Assembly: GCA_963576475.1 (NCBI GenBank) | Contig: OY754973.1 | Span: 5,406,893-5,470,892 of the forward strand | Reading direction: 5' to 3' | From: Molanna angustata | Lineage: Eukaryota; Arthropoda; Insecta; Trichoptera; Molannidae | Length of the DNA stretch: 64,000 bases | Position numbers and translations under genes: made by a program | Notes under the pieces: model-generated | Database searches by the model: none | What the model saw: only the letters and a program-made list of their open reading frames with translations | What the model was told of the DNA's origin: nothing | Shown: piece by piece, positions 10,340 to 20,304 of the stretch | How the letters are laid out: the number at the start of each line of letters is the position of its first letter | How positions within the stretch are numbered: the first letter of the stretch is position 1

Positions 10340-11860
10340 GCGATTATATAACCTACTTATAAAAAATATGAAAAGTAATATACACATTGTACAATATTCT
10401 TTCATACAAACCTGCCAGAGTACCTCAAAAACAAATTCATATATTAATCCAATCATGGACTTCCACTCCGATCTGCTGAACTACAACACTATCAATCCAC
10501 TATTTACCCGATTTCCTCAACTTGTCCTATCATTTTTTTGCTTTAAAGTATTTTCCTTTTTTTTGTTTTAATTGTCATCTTAGTGTAATATTAAATTAAC
10601 GACTACCTACGTTAAATCATGCAATTCCTCAAAAAAATTCAAAAAAATTATCGAGATATTTGTATTGACTGAGGATTGCAAACATTTTTTTCCTCCTTAA
10701 CCTTTTTAAATTGATAATTGAATTTTTTTTTTCAATTTCAGTTGTTTTTGAATTTCATCTACAACAGTCATGGTTACTCTATATATTATATTTTTTGTTA
10801 TTGTATTTTTCACTTCAATTACAATTTATTGTTACAAATAATTTATAAGCAGGTATCCAACTGGTGACTCTAGTAACATATTGTTTTAAATATATATATT
10901 TTTTTTCATTTATGTCTTTCACAAAAAATGTGATTTTATTTTTTAACCTCGAAACAGGTTTACCCTAGTAAGGTTGAATAACATTATACTATATAAATTT
11001 TGTTCTGTAAAGTGAGAGATTCTTTAAATAAATAAATTTATAAATTTTCTTTGATATTATAATTATGTACAGAAAAAAAAAACAATTTTACCAATTTTAA
11101 ATTTTGTTATTTCAAAAGGTATTTAAATATACATTTCATAAAATATTTTATTCACAGATACATTGTGTTTAATTATCAAAAAAAAATATGATTTTTTATT
11201 ATTTCAGAAAAAGTCACATTTTTCCAAGAACTAAGATGCACCATAAATGATTAAACACTATTTTATTACACATGGGATGCGGTACTCATTATAACTTGGC
11301 AATACACGCAAGATAATTTCATTATTAAGGTGCAATATTATGAATTCAATTACGATCCTAAGTAGCGAGAAAATCGACAAACACAAGGAAGAAGGTAGTT
11401 ATTTCATTCATTATTATGGTGATTCTCACGCGGAAAGCTGTAATGTAAGGTTAAATATGTAAATAATGCAGACAGTTTTATTTTATACTTAAATGACCTC
11501 TTATTTGTTGAAACTTCCGTTCTTTTTGAACGAAAATAAAGATCACCGGATGTTTATATCAGATAAATCAAATGTAATTAATGCACATGCTACTTACCTT
11601 TTTAGTGAATGTCCGGAAAACAAAACGAATTATTTACGAACAAAACTAATATAATTTATAACTCGATGTAGTTTATTAAAGTTTAGTTTCATACAAATTA
11701 ATTTATAAAATTAACAGAAGCAAGCTAAGCATTAGAATCTTTCTCCTTTCTTCTTTCTTTGAGTCTTACTCATGGTGTCCCGTTCCTTCTCATATTGATC
11801 TTTTTTCAATGTATCATTTTTCGATGCGTTATTCTATAACACAGGCATTATTTTAGCAGA
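10340..11860. other. AT-rich sequence, nothing recognised
   Basis: The stretch has many A and T runs. I find no frame, RNA gene or recurrent element that I can support. Confidence 0.5.
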
Positions 11861-11869
11861 AGCATTAGT

Positions 11870-12172
11870 GGAATATTTTTTTTATTATTGCATATGCGCA
11901 AACATTGGATTTTTTTCCCTGTCGGGAGTCAAAGATATTTTTTAACAGATTTTTAATTATCTCAATAGAAACGAAGTTGGAATATTTACTGTAGGAGAAC
12001 CGGGAAATCAAGGCACCTACAGGGCTTACGACCTGTCATCGGCTGGTTTACGTGATCACTTTATGCGCTTGCGCAACGTTCACCAATTATGCCTTTTTAA
12101 TGAGATCCCTATCAATTCAATTTTGAAAGTTCTATATATTGTAATACTGAAATTCTTTAGAAGCATTTAGAT
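11870..12172 (-). mobile_element. TCGA-end foldback copy (single arm) with 11-bp flanking duplication
   Basis: Starting at 11870 with GAATATTTTTTTTATTATTGC-like sequence (the constant end), the copy continues through CAAACATTGGATTTTTTTCC, CCTGTCGGGAGTC, TCTCAATAGAAACGAAG, GGTTTACGTGATCACTTTATG and CAACGTTCACCAATTATGCC. It ends raggedly near 12172. The 11-mer AAGCATTAGTG lies immediately outside both ends (11860-11870 and 12173-12183). If read as a retroposed copy, its 3' end is at 11870 on the minus strand. Confidence 0.8.
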
Positions 12173-12392
12173 AAGCATTAGTGCTTAAAAATAAAGATAA
12201 TTTATAAGAATGCATACATAGGAAATAAATGCATTCATTTGTTAAAAAAATATATTATAAACAAACCTTTTAAAAAGGTTACAACCTATTGTGTGTACTT
12301 TTTAAGGGCTTTAAATATCGATAAAAAGACAATTTTTTTAATAATGGAGGCTCACAAAACCATGTTTGAATATAAGGAATAAGTTCACTTTA

Positions 12393-12590
12393 TTATACCA
12401 AAATAATGCTAACTATTGGACTATCAATTTGTTTGTTTTCATAAGTGTAACTTCTTTTTCTTCTTTTTGTGCTTAACGGAGGTTGGCGATTATGCGCCAA
12501 CCTTATTAGTGACGCCTCATCCGGATTCCAGAACCACTGCTTGCGATTTTTAAGCCACGATTTTATTTTTCGGCCCATACTCCTACTTCC
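12393..12590 (-). pseudogene. LINE C-terminal tail remnant
   Basis: The minus strand reads MGRKIKSWLKNRKQWF and then PDEASLIRLAHNRQPPL. This parallels the GRK..SWLKNLR.WFG......L.R.A tail also found near 46.5 kb. It ends with a GAAGAAAAAG run, the complement of the plus-strand TTCTTTTTCTTC. Only the last 50 codons survive. Confidence 0.7.
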
Positions 12591-12724
12591 ATCTTTCTCT
12601 CAATTATAAGTTATAGAAGGGCATATTTATCACCACGGAACATGTGGACAAAATAAGCTGTACTGTGTTACTTACTTAAAATGGAGTCACGGTGTCTTCT
12701 ATATAAACAATTTTAGTACTACTT

Positions 12725-13030
12725 TGCCAAAAGAACCTCCCCCATATCTCTCCATATATCTCTGTCTTACGCCTTTTGCATCATATGATTAGCCATTATT
12801 TTTATAACATCAGACCATCGCATGGGGGGCCTCCCTCTACTTCTTTTATCTTCGCTAGGTCTCCACACCACAACCCTTTTTGTCCACCTCTGGTCTTGAA
12901 GTCTAGCAACGTGTCTCGCAAAAGACCACATGAGCTTAGCCACTCTTTCGACGACGTCTATTACCTTCTACGTATCTCCTCATCTCTTATTCGGTCAGAT
13001 AGTCTAATATGTAGCATGGCTCTTTCATGT
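12725..13030 (-). pseudogene. LINE ORF2 C-terminal tail, frameshifted
   Basis: Minus-strand readings across two frames give MLHIRLSDRIRDEEIRRR, then VERVAKLMWSFARHVARL, QRWTKRVVVWRP, KRSRGRPPMRWSDVIK and DRDIWRDMGE. This is the complete order of the tail of an insect LINE: the I.R...I..R segment, the W..HVAR segment, W.PR..RS.GRPP.RW.D, and the final DR..W...GE box. Stops and frameshifts show that it is dead. Confidence 0.8.
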
Positions 13031-13094
13031 GTTTTTTGTATGCCATATATCTCTATGGAATAATCGTGTGTGAGTGTGTATTACTGATAAGTGT

Positions 13095-13614
13095 GTAATT
13101 ACGATGGTGCAATAAACGGGGTAGGCAGAGAAAACCGAAGGCCAGGCTTCTTTCTCTTGACATACATTTCTCGTTTCGTTCATGTCCATGCATCTTCTCA
13201 TACACGCTCTTCTGTTATTCTTACGTCTACCGTCTCCATCTTAAAGAATTCCATTTATGTGTTTGCGCCAAATTTTCCTTGACCGACGCTTTAATCAGCC
13301 TTATATACTTTTTTTGTCAGATGGTCATCACTGATTCTTTCAATGTGGCCAAACCACATAAGGGCATTTTTTTTTCATCTTACGATATCTCTTTCAATCA
13401 TACATTCTCGTCTAAAATCCTCATTACTGTCTTATTCTATCATACACCATTTTACCACACATTTCAACAGTGACCTCATTTCAACCTTGTTAATTCTACT
13501 TCCATGCGTCTTCTGCCATGTCCATGTCTCACTAGCGTACATTAGAGTCGGTACAACTATACCGTTGTGTGTCGCGAGCTTTGCTTGCTTCGAAATAATT
13601 GGTATAATATTCAA
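13095..13614 (-). pseudogene. LINE ORF2 C-terminal region, several stops
   Basis: The minus strand contains NGIVVPTLMYASETWTW, a degraded form of the RT-thumb motif LVPTLLYGSETW. It is followed by RINKVEMRSLLK, matching R.N.VEMR.LR. Further downstream after stops comes SVYEKMHGHERNEKCM and a final FSAYP. This order (SETW, VEMR, M.V.E.., SAYP) matches the tail of a widespread insect LINE. Fragments of the same tail occur at 19.8 and 53.8 kb. Several stops interrupt it. Confidence 0.75.
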
Positions 13615-13629
13615 ATTTCAATAAACTCA

Positions 13630-14540
13630 GACAATGTTTTTATTTATTGTTTGATATATTTTTGTTTGGATACATATGTATACTTATAAGTTTATTGTTT
13701 GATATATTTTGTTTGGATACATATACATATAAGTCATGACATGTTACTATATAAAATAAGCATTTTCATGGAAACTGTATGATGAAATACGATGAAAATA
13801 TTGTATATAAATGTATTGATGTGATTGTGAAATGGATTTATAATTATATGTAAAATGATATTGTTAATTGCTATTAATAAATAAATAAATTGAATAAAGA
13901 TGTAAAAAACTGTCTTCATTTCAACGCCGTATCTTTTGAGGATTCTGGAAAAAGGATTTTAAAATTTACTGTTTATCCTACCATAGATACTTGGAAAAGC
14001 AATAAAATGTTGGGATTATTATTTGCATTATAATACTGCGATTTGCATTAGATACAAACGTTTTGAAAAAAATATTAATTTAATTATTTATGATTAGATC
14101 GCACATAAAATACAATAAAATTTACACCTGAAAATTAATATATTTTTGTTCAAAATTTTATTGAACAAGATAGTAGTGATCTGACATACAAAAAGTAGTT
14201 AATATCACATATTTAATTTTCGATTATTTAATTCGTTTTATTACGTTAACGAAATAATATACACATTAATATAACACGATCGCTATAATGTTTAATGTCT
14301 TGTCTATTTTGGTTACAAATTTTAAGGATAATAATTGAATTTATTTGAATTCGAAATTTATTACAAAAACAGCATCATTTATATAATTTGTTTTGTTTAT
14401 TCATTTATCTACAAAGATAAATGAATAAGCTGAAAAGTAATGAACATATATCTTAACTCAATTCACAATAATAAAGTATACTTTAGAGATCGGATTCACG
14501 ATAATAAATAATAAATTCGAAACCACCTTTAATTTTATTT
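13630..14540. other. AT-rich sequence with a short local duplication
   Basis: At 13640-13730 the phrase GTTTGATATATTTTTGTTTG and GATACATATGTATA is repeated with small changes as a local duplication of about 47 bp. Otherwise I see nothing beyond AT-rich DNA and the hairpin listed at 14397. Confidence 0.45.
14397..14428. repeat. perfect 14-bp stem hairpin
   Basis: TTATTCATTTATCT and AGATAAATGAATAA pair exactly across the loop ACAA. No role can be assigned. Confidence 0.8.
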
Positions 14541-14545
14541 GTGTG

Positions 14546-14792
14546 TAAGGTAGGCAGAGCAAAGAAATTCCTTTAAAATATCACTCAAATAGTCATGTAT
14601 TTCACTTCATGGCTCATGTATCTTTGTGGTTAGGCAGGCAGAGCAAAGAAATTCCTTTAAAATATCACTCAAATTGTCATGTATTTCACTTTAAGGGCAA
14701 TGTATCTTTGTGGGTAAGGCAGGCAGAGCAAAGAAATTCCTTTAAAATATCACTCAAATAGTCATGTATTTTTCTTTAAGGGCAATATATCT
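14546..14792. repeat. 85-bp tandem repeat, three units
   Basis: The anchor GCAGAGCAAAGAAATTCC recurs at 14554, 14639 and 14724, 85 bp apart. Units differ by a few substitutions. The third unit is cut at about 14792 by the start of the adjacent LINE fragment. Confidence 0.9.
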
Positions 14793-14973
14793 TCTTCGGT
14801 TCCCCTTTGTCCAGTAATGGACATCGGCCTCTCCCTCCACAACTCCTCGGATGGATGCGATCTTGTGCTGACCGCATCCATCCGCTTCCAGTCACTAGTC
14901 TTATATCATCAGACCACATTATTTGAGGCTTTCCAACACTTAATTTGTCCATTCTAGATCGCCATTCTAGCAC
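14776..14973 (-). pseudogene. LINE ORF2 C-terminal tail
   Basis: The minus strand reads VLEWRSRMDKLSVGKPQ, then MWSDDIRLVTGSGWMRSAQD. This is the standard ending (V.EW.PR..RSVGRP..RW.DD...V.GS.WM..AQDR) of an endonuclease-reverse transcriptase tail. The final W...GEA segment is lost, and the frame continues into HPRSCGGRGRCPLLDKGEP. Its 3' edge abuts the 85-bp tandem array. Confidence 0.8.
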
Positions 14974-15439
14974 TTTTTAGGCAATGTATATTCGATAATT
15001 ATGTTCATAGGAAAGACGGAGTTATTTCATTTCAATTTGGTCAAGATCTGACTATAGGATCCATGAGAAAAAATCATCAACCTCTTCAAATTTTCACTTC
15101 AGCGATAGTTATTCTTTCTATAAAATCCGATTTTAATGATTTTTTTAAAGAAAGGGAGTGCATCAGAGGTAAATTACACATTTAAATTTCATCGAGTTCT
15201 GATGATGGAACTAATGTGAACATTATCAAAATCTTCAAATTGCAAAGTCGTCTGCAATTAATCAGAATTATTCACCGTGTCGTCTTAGTTCGATGATTCT
15301 TTTTTCATAAGAAGAGATTACTTCTGGGCGGTTCCATCTGATCTCAGACAAGAAACAATCGTTTTTTCTAAAAAAAAAATAAAGTGCAATTATGGATTAC
15401 CACAAGGTAACAGCAGAGACAATGAATATTCAGATATAT

Positions 15440-15552
15440 GGTTGGTGAAAAACCATTTGGTCGTGAATTCGAATCCTGCCATGACCAATATCTTTCACGT
15501 TTATCATAAGCATATTATGCTTATTTAAGGGAATGTATGAGGATTTCTATAT
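15440..15552 (+). repeat. tRNA-derived SINE, type B (degraded)
   Basis: A head with GTGAATTCGAATCCTGCC (B box) and then a body CATAAGCATATTATGCTTATT and TTAAGGGAATGTATG parallel the better copy at 33.31 kb (AGTTCGAATCCTGCC, AAGCATTTATTTGCTTATTTTAGGG split by substitutions). Confidence 0.6.
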
Positions 15553-15665
15553 ACAGTTAGTGTAAGGGACTGGAGGGGTGCATGCTGATAGAGGGAGATG
15601 GTGTGGAATACTAGGGGAGTACAAGACTTGCAACGCTATGTGAACCCATTGATGATGATGATGAG
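15553..15665 (+). pseudogene. last ~30 codons of a LINE ORF2 with GAT tail
   Basis: The plus-strand reading HADRGRWCGILGEYKTCNAM then a stop is followed by TGATGATGATGATGAG. This is the same tail type and GAT-repeat end as the remnant at 395-724, which reads DRGRWRGMLEEAK before its stop. Confidence 0.7.
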
Positions 15666-15824
15666 GATTTATATGTTCTTATTGAGATTTATATGTACCT
15701 ACTTGTTGTACTTTTTTATACGAGAGCACAGAATGCCACGTTTTTTTATATTGACACACATTCATTTTGAAGTCCTTTTTTAAATGAAAGAATATCTCCA
15801 TTTCTACTTCCTGCTTAACATATA

Positions 15825-16133
15825 GCTTGGGGTCACTTTGAAATATTTGACTGTTAAAAAAATAGAGAAGCACTATTAAGATATCCTTCTAAATCAAATG
15901 GGGTCTAAACGAGTAGGTATTAGATATACATATTTGCAAAATTTGAAAATAATCATAGCACACAGTACATAGCATACAGCACATAGCACACACACACATA
16001 TACATTGTGATGAAACTTTCAGAATGCAATCTCAGCATGATACTAGTTGATAATCTGCAATATAAAATAGCCTTAAAAATTGCGAAATCATAACCCCCCA
16101 CTATATCCCCTCGGGCTATTGAGGAGTAAAAAA
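15825..16133. mobile_element. FB-1 foldback, one-arm copy
   Basis: This follows the left arm of the 57-kb element from AGCTTGGGGTCACTTTGAAA through CAAATGGGGTCTAAACGAG, a CA-rich ACACACACACATATACATTG, GTGATGAAACTTTCAGAATG, CAATCTCAGCATGATACTAG, and ends with CTATATCCCCTCGGGC and TGAGGAGTAAAAA. The matching right arm is absent. Confidence 0.75.
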
Positions 16134-16154
16134 TCATAATGATTCTATAAATAC

Positions 16155-16530
16155 CTACCTCATCATCATCATTGGCACTACAGTCCGCTACGGACCCTGG
16201 CCTCCTCCAAAAATTGTCTCCATCCCTCCCTGTCAACCGCCAGTCTTCTCCAATTTATCAGGTCCATTTCTCCTATATCACACAGCACATCGTCCAGCCA
16301 TCTCAACCTAGGTCTGCCTCTACTTCTTCTGCCTTCGGGACAGGTGTCTATAATACGGTCCTTTTTAGGAATACGGTCATCATCCATCCGGCAAACATGT
16401 CCAAGCCAACGTAGGCGCTGAATTTTAATAAATTGGACTACATTCGTTTCTTTGTACATTGCCTCCAGCTCATGATTATACCGTATTCTCCAGACCCCTC
16501 CATCGTTAGTTGGGCCAAAGATTTTCCTTA
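16155..16530 (-). pseudogene. LINE ORF2 C-terminal tail, uninterrupted
   Basis: This is the best preserved tail in the window. The minus strand reads, without a stop over about 115 codons, KIFGPTNDGGVWRIRYNHEL, then MYKETNVVQFIKIQRLRWL, GHVCRMDDDRIPKK, PEGRRSRGRPRLRWLDD, and REGWRQFLEEARVRSGL before its stop. The plus strand starts TCATCATCATCATTGG, so the minus strand ends in the GAT-type 3' tail. The catalytic RT and endonuclease domains are missing, so it cannot be active. It lies 20-25 bp from the end of the FB-1 arm. Confidence 0.9.
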
Positions 16531-17124
16531 ATACCTACCTAGATATACAAATAATGCATACGCAAAAAAGAATGAAAGTGTACAAATTCGTGTAAATTGA
16601 GACATCCTAGCAACAGAGGCAAAAACTTTTTCATCGTTTTATTCGTGCGATTTCGTCACAAAACCAGTCCAAAGATTTAAATTGTATGAATATTTAGCTC
16701 ACTTAATATCGCAAAAGAGACTATTATAATATGTACCTGCTTAGTAAGGAACGAATCGGAAAAAATATGGTCATTCATTATATCAAGATCATATGGTAAG
16801 CGTCCTAAATATGGGTATACCTAAGTATCTCTCTTGACTGTTAGGAAATTATATTATTTCATAAAGTTTTATTTTTTAATTTATATATTTTATTGACAGT
16901 CTGACATCATAGTAAACAATTTTAATTTAAATTTAAATAAAATGATATTTTAATAATCTTAATGTAATCGAATAACAAAACAAATGCGTCACTTAAATTT
17001 TCATATTAAATCATTTTTAATTAAATTTTCCATCGAATTTTAATAGAGATGTTATTATTTGATATTGACACAAATAATATGTTATTATTTAAATATATTT
17101 TTGTATATTTTCCTTCCTTCTTAC

Positions 17125-17375
17125 ACAAAATATTGAACCATGCTATAGACTGTCCCGAACTCCTTAAACTCATAAACTCAAATGTTCCGGCTAAAGCCAC
17201 TAGACAGTGTGTTATGTTTCGTGAGAGCCATTCTCTGAATAATTATGTCTACCACTCCCCAATACCAAGGCTACACAGACTTGGTAACATTGTGGGGAGT
17301 CACTCCGATGTTTTTGCCGACGATTTTTCTACTTTCAAATCTAAAATAATACATTTTCTTTCTCTTAACTCATGA
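17125..17375 (+). pseudogene. LINE ORF2 C-terminus upstream of a 3' tandem array
   Basis: The open frame ending at the TGA 17373-17375 contains IDCPELLKLINSNVPAK, TRQCVMFRESHSLNNYVYHS, PIPRLHRLGN and DVFADDFSTFKSKI. The pattern DCP.LL..I.FNVP...TR....F......NY..NSPI.R....N......D.F...F..FK is the recognised C-terminus of CR1/Jockey-type insect LINEs downstream of the RT domain. The RT itself is missing. The stop is followed after about 65 bp by the 185-bp tandem array and then by an A-rich LINE-like tail, so the array occupies this element's 3' untranslated region. Confidence 0.8.
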
Positions 17376-17439
17376 CTTATCATAGTAATCGTTATGTTTG
17401 GGTTTTTATTTTGTTTTATTTTGTTTTTGTATTTTGTCT

Positions 17440-19200
17440 TTATTGATGTTTCTTAACTGATATAATGTATTGCTGAACTTAATGTGTTATACTTATGTTA
17501 TTATTGCATTTATAACTGTGTTGTGGACTGTTCAATTTTTAACATTATATTTCATAACAGATATTATGTATCGCCGAATTTTAAATTTGATTTCTTTCTG
17601 ATTTACAATATGTTATTGTTATCTTTATTGATGTTTCTTAACTGATATAATGTATTGCTGAACTTAATGTGTTATACTTATGCTATTATTGCATTTATAA
17701 CTGTGTTGTGTACTGTTCAATTTTTAACATTATATTTCATAACAGATATTATGTATCGCCGAATTTTAAATTTGATTTCTTTCTGATTTACAATATGTTA
17801 TTGTTATCTTTATTGATGTTTCTTAACTGATATAATGTATTGCTGAACTTAATGTGTTATACTTATGTTATTATTGCATTTATAACTGTGTTGTGTACTG
17901 TTCAATTTTTAACATTATATTTCATAACAGATATTATGTATCGCCGAATTTTAAATTTGATTTCTTTCTGATTTACAATATGTTATTGTTATCTTTATTG
18001 ATGTTTCTTAACTGATATAATGTATTGCTGAACTTAATGTGTTATACTTATGTTATTATTGCATTTATAACTGTGTTGTGTACTGTTCAATTTTTAACAT
18101 TATATTTCATAACAGATATTATGTATCGCCGAATTTCAAATTTGATTTCTTTCTGATTTACAATATGTTATTGTTATCTTTATTGATGTTTCTTAACTGA
18201 TATAATGTATTGCTGAACTTAATGTGTTATACTTATGTTATTATTGTATTTATAACTGTGTTGTGTACTGTTCAATTTTTAACATTATATTTCATAACAG
18301 ATATTATGTATCGCCGAATTTTAAATTTGATTTCTTTCTGATTTACAATATGTTATTGTTATCTTTATTGATGTTTCTTAACTGATATAATGTATTGCTG
18401 AACTTAATGTGTTATACTTATGTTATTATTGCATTTATAACTGTGTTGTGTACTGTTCAATTTTTAACATTATATTTCATAACAGATATTATGTATCGCC
18501 GAATTTCAAATTTGATTTCTTTCTGATTTACAATATGTTATTGTTATCTTTATTGATGTTTCTTAACTGATATAATGTATTGCTGAACTTAATGTGTTAT
18601 ACTTATGTTATTATTGTATTTATAACTGTGTTGTGTACTGTTCAATTTTTAACATTATATTTCATAACAGATATTATGTATCGCCGAATTTTAAATTTGA
18701 TTTCTTTCTGATTTACAATATGTTATTGTTATCTTTATTGATGTTTCTTAACTGATATAATGTATTGCTGAACTTAATGTGTTATACTTATGTTATTATT
18801 GTATTTATAACTGTGTTGTGTACTGTTCAATTTTTAACATTATATTTCATAACAGATATTATGTATCGCCGAATTTCAAATTTGATTTCTTTCTGATTTA
18901 CAATATGTTATTGTTATCTTTATTGATGTTTCTTAACTGATATAATGTATTGCTGAACTTAATGTGTTATATTTATGTTATTATTGCATTTATAACTGTG
19001 TTGTGTACTGTTCAATTTTTAACATTATATTTCATAACAGATATTATGTATCGCCGAATTTTAAATTTGATTTCTTTCTGATTTACAATATGTTATTGTT
19101 ATCTTTATTGATGTTTCTTAACTGATATAATGTATTGCTGAACTAAATGTGTTGTAGGTACTTATGTTATTGTTGTATTTATAACTGGTGTTATGTACTG
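17440..19200. repeat. 185-bp tandem array (about 9.5 units) in a LINE 3' UTR
   Basis: TCTTAACTGATATAATG starts at 17451, 17636, 17821, 18006, 18191, 18376, 18561, 18746, 18931 and 19116, always exactly 185 bp apart. Units are nearly identical. A T-to-C change in GAATTTTAAATTTG is present at 18137, 18507 and 18877, spaced 370 bp, so units 4 to 9 alternate as dimers. The first and last units carry private changes (TGGACTG in the first; AACTAAATGTGTTGTAGG in the last), typical of array edges that escape homogenisation. Confidence 0.97.
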
Positions 19201-19280
19201 TTAATAATATGGTGTTATGTACTGTAAATAGTCTTTCAAGCCGTAAATATAATTAAATAAATAAAATAAATAAATATTTA
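19201..19280 (+). repeat. 3' terminal tail of the LINE that carries the 185-bp array
   Basis: After the last degenerate unit comes CTTTCAAGCCGTAAATATAA and an AAATAAATAAAATAAATAAA run. Such AATAAA-like repeats end CR1/Jockey-like elements in insects. The boundary supports placing the whole array within one retroelement 3' UTR. Confidence 0.6.
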
Positions 19281-19394
19281 ATAAGATAAATTATATAAAA
19301 TGATGTAATTGTTTAGTTTCAAAAGAAAATTTAATATACAATCTTAATATACAAAAGTTATTATTTTAAATTGATATTTTATTTATCGAATATT

Positions 19395-19480
19395 TTATGA
19401 TTTGCCGGAATGTGTAAAGGAAGCATCTGGTCTTGCCACATTTCGTCGGCTAGGTATTGAATACAAAGTAGGTACTCAAA
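19395..19480 (+). pseudogene. short LINE C-terminal fragment
   Basis: The reading LPECVKEASGLATFRRLG resembles LP..IK.A..L..FKR.L near the C-terminus of Jockey-type reverse transcriptases. A cousin at 34.32 kb reads LPPNIKEITSLVTFRRLG. The fragment is too short for clade assignment. Confidence 0.5.
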
Positions 19481-19561
19481 AGATACTGTGTGCCTCTTTG
19501 TTTTTTGTGTCTTTGTTGGATATCGGAATATTTTGTTTGTTGTTTTTTTTTATATTTTTTT

Positions 19562-19777
19562 ATTTAAAATTACTCCTCGGGCAACTAACAGATACTATGT
19601 CAAATATTAATTTAACACGCACCCACTAACAAATTGCCACATTCTGGAGACTTACGATATTAATCGTCTAACAGATCCAGTCTGAAAACACAATTATAAA
19701 CTGTGACTCCAACAGGAATCGAACCCAGAACCTTTGGCTCAGCAGTCAGATACCCAATCAACCGAGACACGAAGACC
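19562..19777 (-). repeat. tRNA-derived SINE, type C, reverse orientation
   Basis: The reverse complement has GGTCTTCGTGTCTCGGTTGA at its head, a B box GGTTCGATTCC, then TGGAGTCACAG, TCAGACTGGATCTG, GTCTCCAGAATGTGGCAATT-like sequence and GTGGGTGCGTG. The same order is found in the plus-strand copies at 33.75 and 53.29 kb. Confidence 0.8.
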
Positions 19778-19804
19778 CACAATTAGTCAAACTATGTTAG
19801 AGGC

Positions 19805-19920
19805 GATTCATGAATGTGGACGAGGCGAGGGATGCGGCCAAGGACAGAAAAATGTCGCATACGGTTCTCTTTGCCTATCTCGCGAGGTTCATGGCGTGTA
19901 TGTATGTTGGTATGTATAAT
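19805..19920 (+). pseudogene. LINE C-terminal tail fragment
   Basis: The reading FMNVDEARDAAKDRK and then HTVLFAYLARF matches the ending M.VDEAREVCKDR..W...VSAYP.R of the LINE group also seen at 13.1-13.6 kb. It is followed by TATGTATGTTGGTATG. Confidence 0.75.
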
Positions 19921-19969
19921 AATTGTTTTTTGTTTTCAAATTGTTTATATTATTTCAGTATAATAATAA

Positions 19970-20100
19970 TTATATTCTTTATTATGCAAAACAAATCACA
20001 TAATGTGGCGGACTTATTCCCCGTAAGCAATTTCTACCGGTCAACCATATTAATAAATACAATAGTACAAGCAAGAACAAAATACATATAAAAAAAATTA
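19970..20100. repeat. dispersed retroelement end, GGCGGACTTATT type
   Basis: TGGCGGACTTATTCCCCGTA and AGCAATTTCTACCGGTCAACC recur at 28.81-28.86 kb as TGGCGGACTTATTGCCTAGT and GGCAATTTCTTCTGGACAACC with small changes. The string type is common in moth genomes near LINE 3' ends in reverse orientation. Confidence 0.6.
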
Positions 20101-20304
20101 TAACTAATAAGTATACATGAGAAAGAAAAAGTAAATTATACAAAAATGCAAAATTTTATATAATAAAAATAAATTAAAATAATAATGATAATGTCCAAAA
20201 GTTGGAAAAGGATGGGTTGGAAATGGATGAAGGATAAAGGAATTATATATACTAAGACGAAAGAAACTGTACTCATTTTTTACATACAAATAAAATATAT
20301 ATAT

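Noticed and set aside
17440..19200. CRISPR array
   Set aside because: Repeats are 185 bp, contiguous and without spacers, and the genome is an animal's; it is a tandem satellite-like array.
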